Of a stretch of 64,000 nucleotides of DNA, positions 1 to 31,486 are shown in pieces. Each line of letters opens with the position of its first letter. Within the stretch, counting starts at the first letter, position 1. The DNA lies in NCBI GenBank assembly GCA_963693365.1, contig CAVNZM010000004.1, forward strand, positions 1,116,001 to 1,180,000, in the 5' to 3' direction. The stretch is from Amoebidium appalachense. Its lineage: Eukaryota > Ichthyosporea. The notes under the pieces were generated by a model. The model was not told the origin of the DNA. It worked only from the letters and a program-made list of their open reading frames with translations, and searched no databases. The position numbers were made by a program, and so were the translations under genes.

Positions 1-598
1 ATTATTTTAAAGAACATAAAGTCATTTTATTAATAATAAACAGGCGTTGGGTGCTTAATATAACGATTTGTAAATAAAACGACCCACAGATTTGTTATAA
101 GCAATGTATGGTCTCCAACCCCTCCTTCATGGTCAAAATGGGCGAAAATCACAATCTTACTATGATCCTGGCGGCGTGTGGGCATCATCTATCGTCATCC
201 TCATCGTCATCGCGACACGGAGCCACCTAGCTAAGGCCTAAATCCAAGCGGTTTTTTCTTGTTTTGACAAGAAAGACGACGTCAGACACCCCAATAGCCT
301 GCCTTATACCAATATTGCGCCTTTTTTTTTTTAATACCCAATGTTTTCCTAAGGCACCAAACCCTTTTTTCTATGTAGGATTTGTCTTAACTTCGTTTGA
401 GAAGGGCTGGATCGTAGAATTTGGCCCAGATTCTATGCCAAACAAACTACATACCGCTTAATCGATTGCTGATTACTCGCACATTTTTGCACTGGCACGC
501 CTGCAGCATCCCCATAGATATTCCGTAGGCTCAATTGTGAATGTGGGTTGTAGCTCCACACGGGAGTTCCGAGTACGGTGGTTTGGACTGTGTGTGTA

Positions 599-647
<49 letters not shown>

Positions 648-895
648 GCCACGTGTGTTGTGCATATGTTTGGGCACCTGTGTGGCATGAACTGCAGCGT
701 GAATGTGGGCACGTGTGTTTGCATATGTGTCTCTCGTCTTTGAAATCTCCGAGATGACCGTGTCTCGGAAAGCTCTTGTTCCTAGAACACATCTCCCTCC
801 GTCTTCCCTTACGATCCCACCCCCCCCCCCCCCCCCCCCCCCCCCCCCTTCCTCCCCCCTTCTCCCCCGCTCTCTCTGTGCTCTTCCGTTCACTT
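1..895. other. 3' flank of the kanadaptin gene, no exon resolved
   Basis: This stretch lies downstream of the last kanadaptin exon I can place. It holds a (TG)n tract at about 591-650 and a poly-C run at about 818-848. A minus-strand AATAAA reads at 26-31, which could be the polyadenylation signal of the minus-strand gene. A short acidic minus-strand frame ends near 194 and might be a terminal exon, but phase and splice sites do not settle it. The conserved C-terminal end of animal kanadaptins (ending near GDGRT and LN-K-GY) is not recognisable here. Confidence 0.4.
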
Positions 896-18636
<17,741 letters not shown>

Positions 18637-20186
18637 GCTGGGGAACGGGGTTGAAGAAGGTTGGAAGGCGGGAGGTTATAAGTGGAGTGAACTGAGTTGT
18701 TCCCAACTTGCTGTTACGTAACGGAAGAGCCTGAGCCGTGATTGCGCAAACCCGTGGAGGCTCTACCGTACAAACGCGGTCGCCTTGAAGCACGGCCCAC
18801 TGAAAAAAAGAGGGCCGTGCTTGAAGGCTTACCTACCTACCAGTTTACCCATGTACCATATTATGTGCGAGAAACCCTGTTTCAAATTATCATCGTGAAA
18901 TGACGCACTGAGTTACAATTATAAGAGCTTGAGAAGAAGTACCTGCTTTTGGCAAATTAATTCCAACGTGCGCTTTCAACTATGTTTCTCCAGCTCTGTT
19001 ACTGGCAAACGGTTCAGGTTAGGTTAAAACACTACAGGGAACTTGTGCTAGCTGCATTCGAGTAACTGTGACAATTATAATGTAGGACACCTATAAAGAG
19101 TTTTTAGCATCATTATTTAAGGGATGAGAGCTCTTTTTGGACACGGCAGACGGTGTCTACAAGACAAGTCGGGCAAGAAGGAGAAGAGTGGTGGAGGGAA
19201 GGTGAAGCGGCGAGGGGACAAAAGGACTTCGTAGGTTGGCAACCGCAGTTGAAAGGATTGAGGGAGAACGATTCCGAGTGCATCACTCGCGACAGTACAG
19301 TACTCCAAAAGTAAGTTTTAGAACCAAAAAGACCCAGCCCAGTGGCACAAACACAGACTGGCATATGCACACACACACGCAGGCGCGCGCACACACACAC
19401 TCTCACACACACACAGGGAGAGAGAGAGTGTGTGTGTGTGAGGGAGGGTGGGAGGGTGGGTGGGTGGGTGGGTGGGTGGGTGGATGGGTGGGTGTGAGGC
19501 AGGGAGGGAGGGAGGGAGAATGAGAGAGAAGAGAGAGGAATATAGAGCGAGAGAATGGGAGAGAGAAAGAAGAGAGATGGGGTGGGGGGGGGAGGGGGGG
19601 GGAGAGAGAGAGTTTCACGGTGTGTGTGTGAGCTTTGAGAAAAATAGGAGGCTTTGAGACGGGGGGATCCGGGACCCGAGAGAAAAGGAGAGGGGGGGGG
19701 GGGGGGGGGGGGTGTGTGGAGGGGATGAGAAGAAGGGGAAGGAGGGAGAAAGGGAGCAATCCCCCCCCCCCCCCCCACACACACACACAGAAAGAGCTTT
19801 GTTTATGATGGCAGTTGTCTTGGGAACAACTTGAGAGGTGAAGAACTAGTGTGGCCAATCAATGACTGAGCTTTGGTGGCCACGAAAGCCTTTAGCTGAG
19901 GTTTTACGGCCTTGTGTCCCTACATAAAAGTTTTTTTTTTTTCCAGTTCAAGTTGGTGTGTGCCCGGCTTTGTGTCACGAGCCCCGACTCGTGAATCGGT
20001 TTGGGCATGTTGTTTCAAGGCTAGTGTATCCCCGGGCTCGAAAGGCTGCTCAAGTTAATTGATCTGGGTTCACCATGTCGTGGCTTCTAGATGGTGGCAC
20101 TTAGTTTTTGGTTGATCTCTTCGTTTGCCCTATGCCCTTCGGATTAGGCCCCCATGAATTTGAAACCGGTGTGTGTGTGTGTGTGT

Positions 20187-20238
<52 letters not shown>

Positions 20239-20260
20239 TTTGGGATGGTAGTGGTGGTGT

Positions 20261-20316
<56 letters not shown>

Positions 20317-20800
20317 TGGTGGTGGGGGTGGCCCGGGTTGGGGGGTGTGGTAGTTGGCGGGGGGGGGGGGGGGGGGGGGGGGGGGAGGGGAGGGCACATT
20401 TGGCCTTTGTGTGTGTGTGTGGGGGGGGGGGGAGGAGGGGGGAGGGGGGGGGGGGGGAGGAAGGGGGGGGGAAGGGGGGGAGGGGGAAGGGGGGACCATT
20501 TTGCCTGTCCCTCACTTATAACCGAGATGATGTGAGAGAGAGGAGGCGCAGACACCGAACATAAAACTTTGTCATCTCCTATCAGATTCTGAAATATAAT
20601 GTGACACTCCCTCAGGGGCAGCTATGTATTGTACCACGGGCTACATGCGGCCCACTTTTCTTACCAGGCCTCCAATTACGTATGTGTTATAAATCATTTA
20701 GTTACTACTAACAAGCTTCTGAACTTCACACAGAAGTCCTCTGTCGTCCTTCTCCTTGTCCTCACGTTTTATTCAACATTGAATGGTTATCCGGCATCCA
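18637..20800. other. Intergenic region upstream of kanadaptin, with a short hairpin
   Basis: No convincing gene. An 11-bp perfect inverted repeat lies at 18788-18798 and 18812-18822 (AAGCACGGCCC and its complement) with a 13-base loop containing A7, about 150 bp upstream of the kanadaptin ATG. A (GGGT)n array is at about 19448-19495. TG/G-run arrays are at 20168-20234, 20260-20314 and 20359-20385. A plus-strand open stretch before 19313 ends at a GTAAGT, but no family match supports an exon. Confidence 0.5.
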
Positions 20801-20803
20801 CGT

Positions 20804-23153
<2,350 letters not shown>

Positions 23154-24540
23154 GCTATCTGGAGAGCCAAAGGTGGGTAAACGTATTCACAGCCGCCAAG
23201 AGAACTGTGACGCTGCCATTTAGTTTGATGTAACTTTTTCGGAAAAGGTTTCTTGCCCTTATCCCCAGAAAAGAAGATAAAACATTCTCTGCCCGGCTCT
23301 AACGCTGTTGTGTCACAGTCTTCTATAAAGTAATTAAAAAAAAAAGCCCCTTCCCTAATGCTTGCCAACTAATACCTACACCGTGCCAGGTATGTGCAAC
23401 GGCCAGCTCGACTACTACACCACGCCAGCCCACCCGTTCCGCATCGGCACCCAGTGCCAGCCCCACTACCGCCTGGTGGCTCCCAACAAGTGCGAGTGGG
23501 TGTGTGACGCTGCGTGGAAGGCCATGGGCATATGCGACGGCAGGTGGGTGCTGTGCTTCCAAAGGTTGTGAGGGAAAGGCCTCCCCGGGGGGGGGGGGGG
23601 GGGGGCGCTCCTTCTGAGTGTAATATGCTGCATATCCAACCTTAGAGCCGGGCCGAACAACACTGCTTGAAGCACGGGGTTTTGAGGTTGTCAATCCTTC
23701 CGGAGGGCCTGAATATTGAGCCCTGCTAACTCGGTGGACATTTCCGGACCCGTGGCTGGAATAATGAGGCACTGACAAAGGGTGTAGGGACCATCGGGTT
23801 ATCAACAGAGGAGTAGAAAGGTGCACTAAACAGTTCTTCTCCCGTTATACCGTTATACAGTCAAACCACCTTCTCCTTGGCTCGATTGTACCTGACAGCC
23901 TAACTGACGGGCCACTGTCAGTTTGTCAATATTGGTTATGCAGATAAGCATTGTATTTGCAGCCAACGCTGTAATCCACGTATCTTTTCTGTCTTTAATC
24001 ACTGCCAAGCTAATGGTTAAGTGCTTTCGGAACGGGCAAGTTAAATGTATGAATGGCCGGCTTCAGCCATAGGCCACCCACTTACGTAAGTACCAACCCA
24101 CAGGCCAGCAGATCAACAACATTGCCCTGCGCAAGCCAGCCAGCCAAAGCAGCTTAAACCCAACATGGGTAGCCTCCGCCGGTCTGCTGTGAACGGAAAT
24201 TGGGCGGCAAATACGTGCACCGTGACCCACACAAACAGCAATGGGGCGGCCTACGGCGAAGCCCAGCCCTGGTGGGAGGTCGACCTGCAAGGAAGGTTCA
24301 AAGTGCGATATGTGCGGGTACGTTAGCATCCCAGGCCCCCTTTTCTGTGCCCCCTTTCCACCCAATATATTTCACAGAATTTTTCGAATCATCCTCAACA
24401 GTCATGGTGACCATGCCGGGCACCTCGAGACTCTCATAGTTTCGGCTTTGCGCTTGTTTGAAACCGCATGCTACCTCTGTGCTCAGGCATCTTTCATCTC
24501 CCTGTCCCCTCAACTCCCTTGACCGGCAGAGCACTATAAC

Positions 24541-24891
24541 CCATATCCCACCGCAGGGAGGGAGGGAGGGAGGGAGGGAGAGAGAGGGATGGAGGGGGGG
24601 GGGGGGAGGGAGGGGAGGGAGGGGGAGGGGGGAGGGGGGGAGGGGGGGGGGGGAGGGGAGGGGGGGGAGGGGAGGGAGGGGAGGGAGAGGGGGGGGGAGG
24701 GTGGGGAGGGGGGGGGGAGGGTGGGAGGGGGAGGGGGAGGGGGAGGGGGACGGGGAGGGGGGAGGGGAGGGGGGAGGGAGAGGGAGAGGGAGAGGGAGGG
24801 GGAGAGGGGGGGGGAGAGAGGGAGAGACAGAGAGAGAAGAGAGAGGGGGAGGGGGAGAGAGAAGAGAGGGGGAGAGGGAGAGAGAGAGAGA

Positions 24892-24895
<4 letters not shown>
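24541..24895. repeat. Polypurine G/A-rich tract
   Basis: GGGA/GGGAGA-rich tract ending in a TG/CG alternating stretch (24890-24941), inside an intron of the decayed lectin copy. Confidence 0.9.
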
Positions 24896-24922
<27 letters not shown>

Positions 24923-25611
24923 CGCGTGCGCGTGCGCGTGCGAAACATCTCAAGATTTATAATCATAACACATGAATCGATGGATGGGTCCATCATGCTA
25001 ACCCTATCTGCTCTTCAGGTGTGGAACCGTTTGGATGGCAGCAGTCAACGCCTCAACCGTTCCAGGTGCCCACAGCCCCCCCCGTCCCCCCTCCCCCTCT
25101 TCCTCCCTCCTCCTCCCTCCTCCTCCCTCCCCCTCCCTCCTCCTCCTTCCCCAACTCCCGCCACAAACACACCCATGCCACCATCTTTACAATGAGCATC
25201 AAACCCTACCACAACCACAAAACAAGATCCGCCCCTATCGGATTCCCTGGACATGGAATTGTCTTTCTGAACCAACCCGCTTTTGGTTTTTGGATTCGAA
25301 CGAGCATTAGCAAAGGCGACCCCCACCACTCTTTCGTTTGGTGTATAGAATTTTTTCTAACACACACACCACAGGTTACGGTGGATGGGCAAAACTGTGA
25401 TGACCTCCAGTACAACCCTCCCCCCGGTGGCTATGTAGATGTTGCCTGCAACGGTGGGCAGGGCATTGTTGGCAGCAAGGTGAAAATCCAGCTGCAAATA
25501 TACGGGATCCTCACACTGTGTGAGGTCCAGGTCGATGGTGTTCCCGGTAAGGCTTAGCCCTTAGTCTTCCCCCAGGCCCTGTCCGCGGATATGGCACACA
25601 CACCGGCACGC

Positions 25612-25633
25612 ACACGCACACACACACGCACAA

Positions 25634-25716
<83 letters not shown>

Positions 25717-25730
25717 TGTGCGCGCAGACA
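25612..25730. repeat. (CA)n microsatellite
   Basis: CA array between the lectin-domain exon and the first SdrD-B-like exon of the decayed copy. Confidence 0.95.
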
Positions 25731-26925
25731 CACACACACGCACACGTGCGCGCGCACAACCTTCAGCATTCCGGAGGAGAACGGTTCGATGACAATTGTG
25801 ATCAAGGGCCCGGACGGCACACCGTTGGCAGATACGGACGTTGAAATTTACGACGAAGACAACAACCTTGTGGACGTGCAGAGCACAGACGCAGACGGCA
25901 AACTGACCATCGTAGTCAAGCCCGGCAAATACACCATTGTGCCCGTATATGCCAACGGCCAGAAGCCAGCCCCGCCCGACGACAAGTTCACTGTGGTCGT
26001 GGGCCCCGGCAGGAACCCAGACCTCAGCCAAACAGTGGTGATTCAGACCACTGGCCGCATCCAGGGCACCATCTTCAACGACCTGAACAAGAACAACAAG
26101 GTGGATGCAGGCAAAAGTCCATTGTCAATCTGCTGCAGGGCGGGGTTAAGGTCAGCCCCGACCAGCAAACCACCGCTACCGGGCAGTATGCGTTCACCAA
26201 CCTGAAGCCGGGCACCTACACGGAGGTGATTGCCAAGATCACAGGGTTCACACTGCCGCCTGGTGCCGGCACAACAAAAGAAATCGTTGTGACCTCTGGC
26301 AGCACATCCACGTTTGACTTTCGCATTCTCGGCAACCCTACCCCCACCACAGGTATGGTGCAACTTGCTCACAGATCACCAGATCCATTCAATTATTGCC
26401 GCCTAGGAACACATGAGAGGACATCATATTGAATGGTTGCCACCTGATGTGCACTGACGTGGAATGGCACACTGTTGAATAATCGTAAAATATTACACTG
26501 GCAGCCTACTAGCTATAGTTTTGAGGATTGCTCGTGCACTGGCACTCAGTTAACCTGCACACACACAGGCTCTGTGGCCGGCAAGGTGTACCTGGACGAC
26601 GACAACACGCGGACGTTTGGTGCCGGGGACGAGTTGATTGCAGGCATCCCCGTCAGCCTGGTCAGCTCGACGGGCAAGGTGGTCGGCTCGACCACCACCA
26701 GCGCCCAGGGTTCCATCTCGTTCCCGACGGTGGCTGCCAAGGCCTACACGGTTAAGGCCGATCTGTCGTCACGTGATGACGTGGCCAGCCCCCAGGCGGA
26801 GGGCGCCATCACCGTGAGGGCCGGCGGCAAGATCACCCTAGACTTTGCCATCGAGGTGTGTCTGGCCTGCCAAGGCTTACTCTGCATTTGACTTAAACCC
26901 CCCTCCCCCTCCTCCCTCCCCCCCC

Positions 26926-26956
<31 letters not shown>

Positions 26957-27152
26957 ACAAACACACAAACACATCATAATAAATGCACAAATACACACCC
27001 ACACCCACAACTACCACCACCACTACCATCACCACAAACTCGCACTCAATGACACTCTCACTCGCACACGCTCGCTCTCACTCGTCCACCACCACCACCA
27101 CGAACACTGTAAGAATTCAAAAAAAGGAGTTTAACTTTTGGGTTGTTGTTGT

Positions 27153-27187
<35 letters not shown>

Positions 27188-28287
27188 CTTTAGCTCAAAC
27201 TATGTACAATCCGATCTGTTTTCAAGTTATCCCAAGTCAAGAAGGTGCATGGCCGTGTGGCCGGTTTTTTTTTTTTTTTTTTTTTTTTTCGCGCCCGCGC
27301 GCGCATGAGTGCGTGTGTGTGGGAGGGGAGGAGGGGACTGTTTTGCATGTCAAACGATTTTCATTCCACGTCGGCTTCTCTTCCCTTCAGCTTTGCCACT
27401 AACTTTCATATTATTTTCTTCAAGTTCGTTGTTACCTACTCAATGAAGGTACAGCACCACCGCCAACGTAACGCATAGTCCGCACCCCCTTTTAATGCTT
27501 ATGCTTCTCTGTCAATCATTTGCTGACTTCACTTGAAGCTCTGAGACTGACCGTTTAACGACCTTCACACACTTGAGCAGTGGCTCCAAAGCAGCCGGAT
27601 GAACCATCCTTCGTGGACAACTTCGATGATTTTGCGGATTACGGGATTGGAAATGGGAACGGCTATGGTAACGGCAACAACGGCAATGGCCAAGGATATA
27701 TATGGCAATATCGGGAAGTCTTATTAGGGTAAATATAGTCAGCAGACTCTCACATGACGTATGCAGCATACTATTAGTATACGAGAGCTCGATCACTGAG
27801 GCACTTAAATCACTGAGTGCAGATGCTGGCTGCATGGCATAGGGAGGGCTGTCATGTTGCCGTAAATATTAAATAAAACTTAATCTTAAAGTCGGTAACC
27901 GTATGGCATATGTCCTAGGTACATAGGTCGCCCGTAATATGAGTCTTTTTACATGGTATCTTGCGGGACCTGTCTCCCACAATAATAATCAAATTGGCCA
28001 CGGAGTGTGTTAAGTTACATCCTTCAAAAATGGGAATGGCATTGTGGTGTCATGATGCTGGCATGCTACACTTGTGGGTGCCACGGGATGTCGGGTGTGT
28101 GCAGGTTTGCCACTACACACGTATATGATTTGTGTCAATGAAGTTAAAAGATTAGTTTGCCCCCCGGGGCTTATTGCTTTAATATATATGTGTATGATGG
28201 TGTTAATATGTCATGGCATCTGATGGGCCCAACACCATCCGGATCGTCCCAAATGTATGTCCCGGAGTCCTTTCCCCCCCCCCTCCC

Positions 28288-28994
28288 TGTTATTTTGTGT
28301 GGGTAAACGGAGAAGCAGAGAGCACAGATGGGTGTTATGTAAAACACAACACAAAGACACACGGGAAAAACACAACCGGAGAGGAGGAACGATTTCTGGA
28401 ACCATAGGAAGTGAATACGACTGCTTATGATTTATTTCAAGATGAGGTCCCTTTTATACTTGGGAATGTGAAACGATAAACCAATCAAAAGAATGAAAAC
28501 TATGTGTAAAATATATCGAATAAAATGTCTGTCGACATTTAGAATATAAAACTCAATCCTCCAATGAAAGAAACTTCTAATAAAAGCACGGAAACATTTA
28601 ATAAAATGAAACCACTTATGTAACTATTAATTCATAACATATATTTATACATGTTCTTATCATAACACGTCTAAATATAATTATTCCTAATAGTTGAAGA
28701 ACATAGCACAATGCTACGTCGTGGGAAAGAAATGAGAAAGGAATGTAAGTTACTATATTTGGGAAAATACAAACGAGATATGATTGGATGACATATATAG
28801 ATTTTGACGCAAACGACAATACGTGTGCGCGAGCTAAGTATGTCGATACGTACACAGATCTAAGATGTCGTGTACACGGAAACGGAAAAGAAAGAAAGAA
28901 ATGGAGAAAGGAAAAAGGAAACAAACTACAACAACTAATAAATAAATACCAAACTCAACTTCTAAGTCTTGCTGAGAATTAAGTGAAGATGACA
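28288..28994 (-). repeat. Copia 3' LTR
   Basis: 707 bp. Reads TGTCATC to AATAACA on the minus strand and nearly matches 34230-34938. Holds a TATATTTTA-like box around the position that precedes the inferred R region. Confidence 0.95.
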
Positions 28995-29475
28995 TCCCCA
29001 CTCAAGGGTTGGAAGTTGGGTTCTCGTGAAGTTTGTTGATGTGACTGTTGATGTTAAGACTTTCACACATGTAGAAGTAGGTGCCGTGAAGTCACAGTCA
29101 AGTTTCCCCACTCGAGAAGACAATGGAGAAGACTTGAAGGTGCAAGCCGGGGAAGAAAACCAAAACGGAAGAAGCACACAACGACGGTTGCCTCTGAAGA
29201 CTCGGAAGATGACGGTAGCCAATGACGTGATATATAAATATATATAGAAGAAACAACTAGTGTATGTGTGACGTGTTGGTGGCTAATGATAAATACATTA
29301 TATATATGGTGGTATATAAATAAACGACGGATGGTGGAGAAGAAATCCCCACTGAAGATGCACACACTGAAGATCGATGAAGACAGCAGTAGACTTTCGT
29401 TGGGAGGTGTCTCTACACGGTGATGTGTAGACCACTGGCCAGGGCCCCAACCTACTTGAAGACCACTGTAGATGA

Positions 29476-29541
<66 letters not shown>

Positions 29542-29542
29542 C
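28995..29542 (-). other. Copia 3' untranslated region with a 59-base G run
   Basis: Lies between the pol stop and the 3' LTR. Positions 29479-29537 are uninterrupted G on the plus strand (C on the element's sense strand), only a few bases downstream of the pol stop. No other coding sequence is visible. Confidence 0.8.
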
Positions 29543-31486
29543 TCAGTCACGAAGACTGAGTGAATCACGGTGCTGCTCGTGGGAGGGCCCGGGCAGGGGC
29601 TTGGTGAAGATGTCAGCCACGTTGTCTTTGCTGGACACGTAGGTGACGACCACATCCCCACTCTTGATGTAGTCCTTCGTGTTGTGGTAACGGACTGCAA
29701 TGTGTTTGGTCCGGTGCTTGATGCTGTTGGTGTGCAGGAGGGCAATGGTGGACTGGTTGTCACAGTAGACGGGGGTGGGGTCGGTCATCGGGTAGCCGAG
29801 TTCACGGAGGAGATCACGGTGCCAGATGACGTTTTGAACAGCAGCATTGATGGCCAGAAGCTCAGCCTCGGTGGTGGATGTTGCCGTGATGGACTGCAGC
29901 TTCGAATACCATGTGATGGGTATGCCCTTGAAGAAGATGACGTATCCGGTGGTTGAACGACGGGTGTTGGGGCAGTTGGCAAAGTCAGCATCAGAATAAC
30001 ACTCCAGCAAGGGGGTGTTGTCGTCGGAAGCAGACTTGTCGTAGTGAAGGCCGAGGTTGGAAGTGCCGATGAGGTACCGAACTACACGGAGTAGACATTC
30101 CCATGCAAGTTTGGTGGGGTTGGCACTGAATCTACCGAGGTAGCCGATGGCAAAGGAGATGTCGGGCCGGGAACAACGAGCAACCCACAAAAGACGGCCG
30201 AGTAGTTCACGGTAGGGAACCTTGATGGGTGGTGAGTCGTTCTCGTTGTTGGTGATGACGGTGCCGACGGGAATGGGAGTAGCCTTGGGGTGAGCATCGT
30301 TGAGGTTGAAGTCTCTGACGATGTCGTTGATGTAGGATTGCTGAAGCAGCTTGAGGTGACCGGGGGTGTGGATGAGCTGGGTGCCAAGGAAGATGTCGGG
30401 AAGGTCAACCTTGCAGAGAGCTGACTTCATGATGTGGTCTACTAGATCCTTGGTGTGGGAGGAGTTGGCCGTGCAGATGATGATGACGTCGTCCACATAG
30501 TTGCCAGTGAGGATGATGTCACCGTTGGGGAAGGTCTTGATGTAGACACATGGATCTGAACGGAGACGTTCGAGACCGTGAGCAAGGAGGACCTTGTCGA
30601 AGTACTCATACCAGGCCAGTGATGCTTGCTTGAGCCCGTAGAGTGCCTTCTTAAGTTTCCAGACCTTGTGTTCGTTGCCGGGGGTGATGAAGCCAGGTGG
30701 TGGCTCAATGTGGATGTCTTCTTGAAGAGGACTGTTGAGGAAGGCAGTTGAGACGTCGAGTTGATGAATCTCATGGTTGCCGTCCACGCCGATGGCAAGG
30801 AGGGCACGGACGGAGGAGGACATCACCACGGGGGAAGAGGTGTCACCGTAGTCAACACCGTAGACTTGAGTGAAGCCCTTTGCAACACCACGAGCTTTGA
30901 TCTTGGTGTCACCGGCTGAGTTGAGGACTTTCTCAGTCACAATCCACTTGAACTTGATGATGTTGGCACCAGGGGGGGGATCAACAATGGTGAAGACATC
31001 CTTGGTGATGAAGGCTTGGTACTCGGAGGTGAGGGCAGCTATGACGGCATCACCGTTGGGACCGTTGCAAAGCTTTTGAATGCCCTTGGGGAGCTGGTCA
31101 ATGTTGATGGTCGGTGCTACGATGCTGACCAGTGCCGTTGGAGTCTTGGTGAGACGTGTAGACCGACGAAGGTTGGGCTTGGGGGGGTCCTTGAGGGGAG
31201 TGGTGGCCGGGTAGGTGGTGGAGGCCGGGATAGGGGCATGGAAGCCAGGAATAGGACCGGTGGTGAGGGGGGCATCGGTGTCCACAGGGCTGCTCGTGGC
31301 CGAGTGGAAGGTGGGGTACCCAGGACGAACCGGAGTCATGTAGCCGGGTTGATGCACAGCAACGGGGGGGGCCGGCAGCAAGGGTTGTTGGCCAGTGGGG
31401 GGGGGGGCTCGGGGGAGGCACGGGTTCAACCGGGGCTGGTTGGTTGTGCCAGGACGGTTGGGAGATGACCACAGACGGAGTTTCAT
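29543..31486 (-). CDS. Copia pol, reverse transcriptase and RNase H part
   Basis: The 647-codon frame continues the gag-pol frame at 33908 after a shift in a G11 homopolymer near 31397-31407. It starts in a proline-rich linker, then carries the copia RVT_2 reverse transcriptase (LDVSTAFLNSPLQEDIH, LKKALYGLKQASLAWYEYF, catalytic NYVDDVIIIC near residue 335). Copia RNase H follows, with SDADFANCPNTRRSTTGY, TSTTEAELLAI, CDNQSTIALL and the terminal VADIFTKPLPG. Both catalytic sets are present. The listed start is only the first start-like codon in frame; the true product is part of one polyprotein. The homopolymer shift could be a real mutation or a length error. Confidence 0.93.
   Translation of the reverse strand: MKLRLWSSPNRPGTTNQPRLNPCLPRAPPPTGQQPLLPAPPVAVHQPGYMTPVRPGYPTFHSATSSPVDTDAPLTTGPIPGFHAPIPASTTYPATTPLKDPPKPNLRRSTRLTKTPTALVSIVAPTINIDQLPKGIQKLCNGPNGDAVIAALTSEYQAFITKDVFTIVDPPPGANIIKFKWIVTEKVLNSAGDTKIKARGVAKGFTQVYGVDYGDTSSPVVMSSSVRALLAIGVDGNHEIHQLDVSTAFLNSPLQEDIHIEPPPGFITPGNEHKVWKLKKALYGLKQASLAWYEYFDKVLLAHGLERLRSDPCVYIKTFPNGDIILTGNYVDDVIIICTANSSHTKDLVDHIMKSALCKVDLPDIFLGTQLIHTPGHLKLLQQSYINDIVRDFNLNDAHPKATPIPVGTVITNNENDSPPIKVPYRELLGRLLWVARCSRPDISFAIGYLGRFSANPTKLAWECLLRVVRYLIGTSNLGLHYDKSASDDNTPLLECYSDADFANCPNTRRSTTGYVIFFKGIPITWYSKLQSITATSTTEAELLAINAAVQNVIWHRDLLRELGYPMTDPTPVYCDNQSTIALLHTNSIKHRTKHIAVRYHNTKDYIKSGDVVVTYVSSKDNVADIFTKPLPGPSHEQHRDSLSLRD

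Larger units (their letters stand above)
23154..27731 (+). pseudogene. Decayed F-type-lectin / SdrD-B-like gene (upstream paralogue of the gene at 60102)
   Basis: Exon remnants: 23154-23169 (AIWRAK, tail of the paralogue's exon 2), 23390-23543, 24104-24317, 25019-25065, 25375-25546, 25767-26352, 26569-26855, and a probable last exon at about 27579-27731 (Gly/Asn-rich, ends TAA). AATAAA lies at 27872. Exon 25375-25546 encodes the same residues as the paralogue's exon 7. The 25767 and 26569 exons encode two prealbumin-like/SdrD-B-like beta-sandwich repeats (GTIFNDLNKNNKVDAG, GKVYLDDDNTRTFGAGDE). Damage: no signal-peptide exon, most of exon 2 replaced by the CT tract, exon 4 not recognisable, a 13-nt deletion in 24104-24317, a one-base loss near 25060 with DCC changed to DGS, and a frameshift near 26115. 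A single frameshift could be an assembly error; the combination is more likely a pseudogene. Confidence 0.75.

Noticed and set aside
18788-18822. Rho-independent terminator
   Set aside because: The hairpin is bacterial-looking, but the window is eukaryotic and it lies upstream of a gene start; recorded only as an inverted repeat.
19236-19313. Possible plus-strand exon ending in GTAAGT upstream of kanadaptin
   Set aside because: No homology, no acceptor or partner exon identified, and stops lie close upstream.
27417-27453. Possible small exon (FHIIFFKFVVTYSMK) between 26855 and 27579
   Set aside because: It has AG and GT borders but no homology, and in a gene that is already broken phase cannot be used as support.
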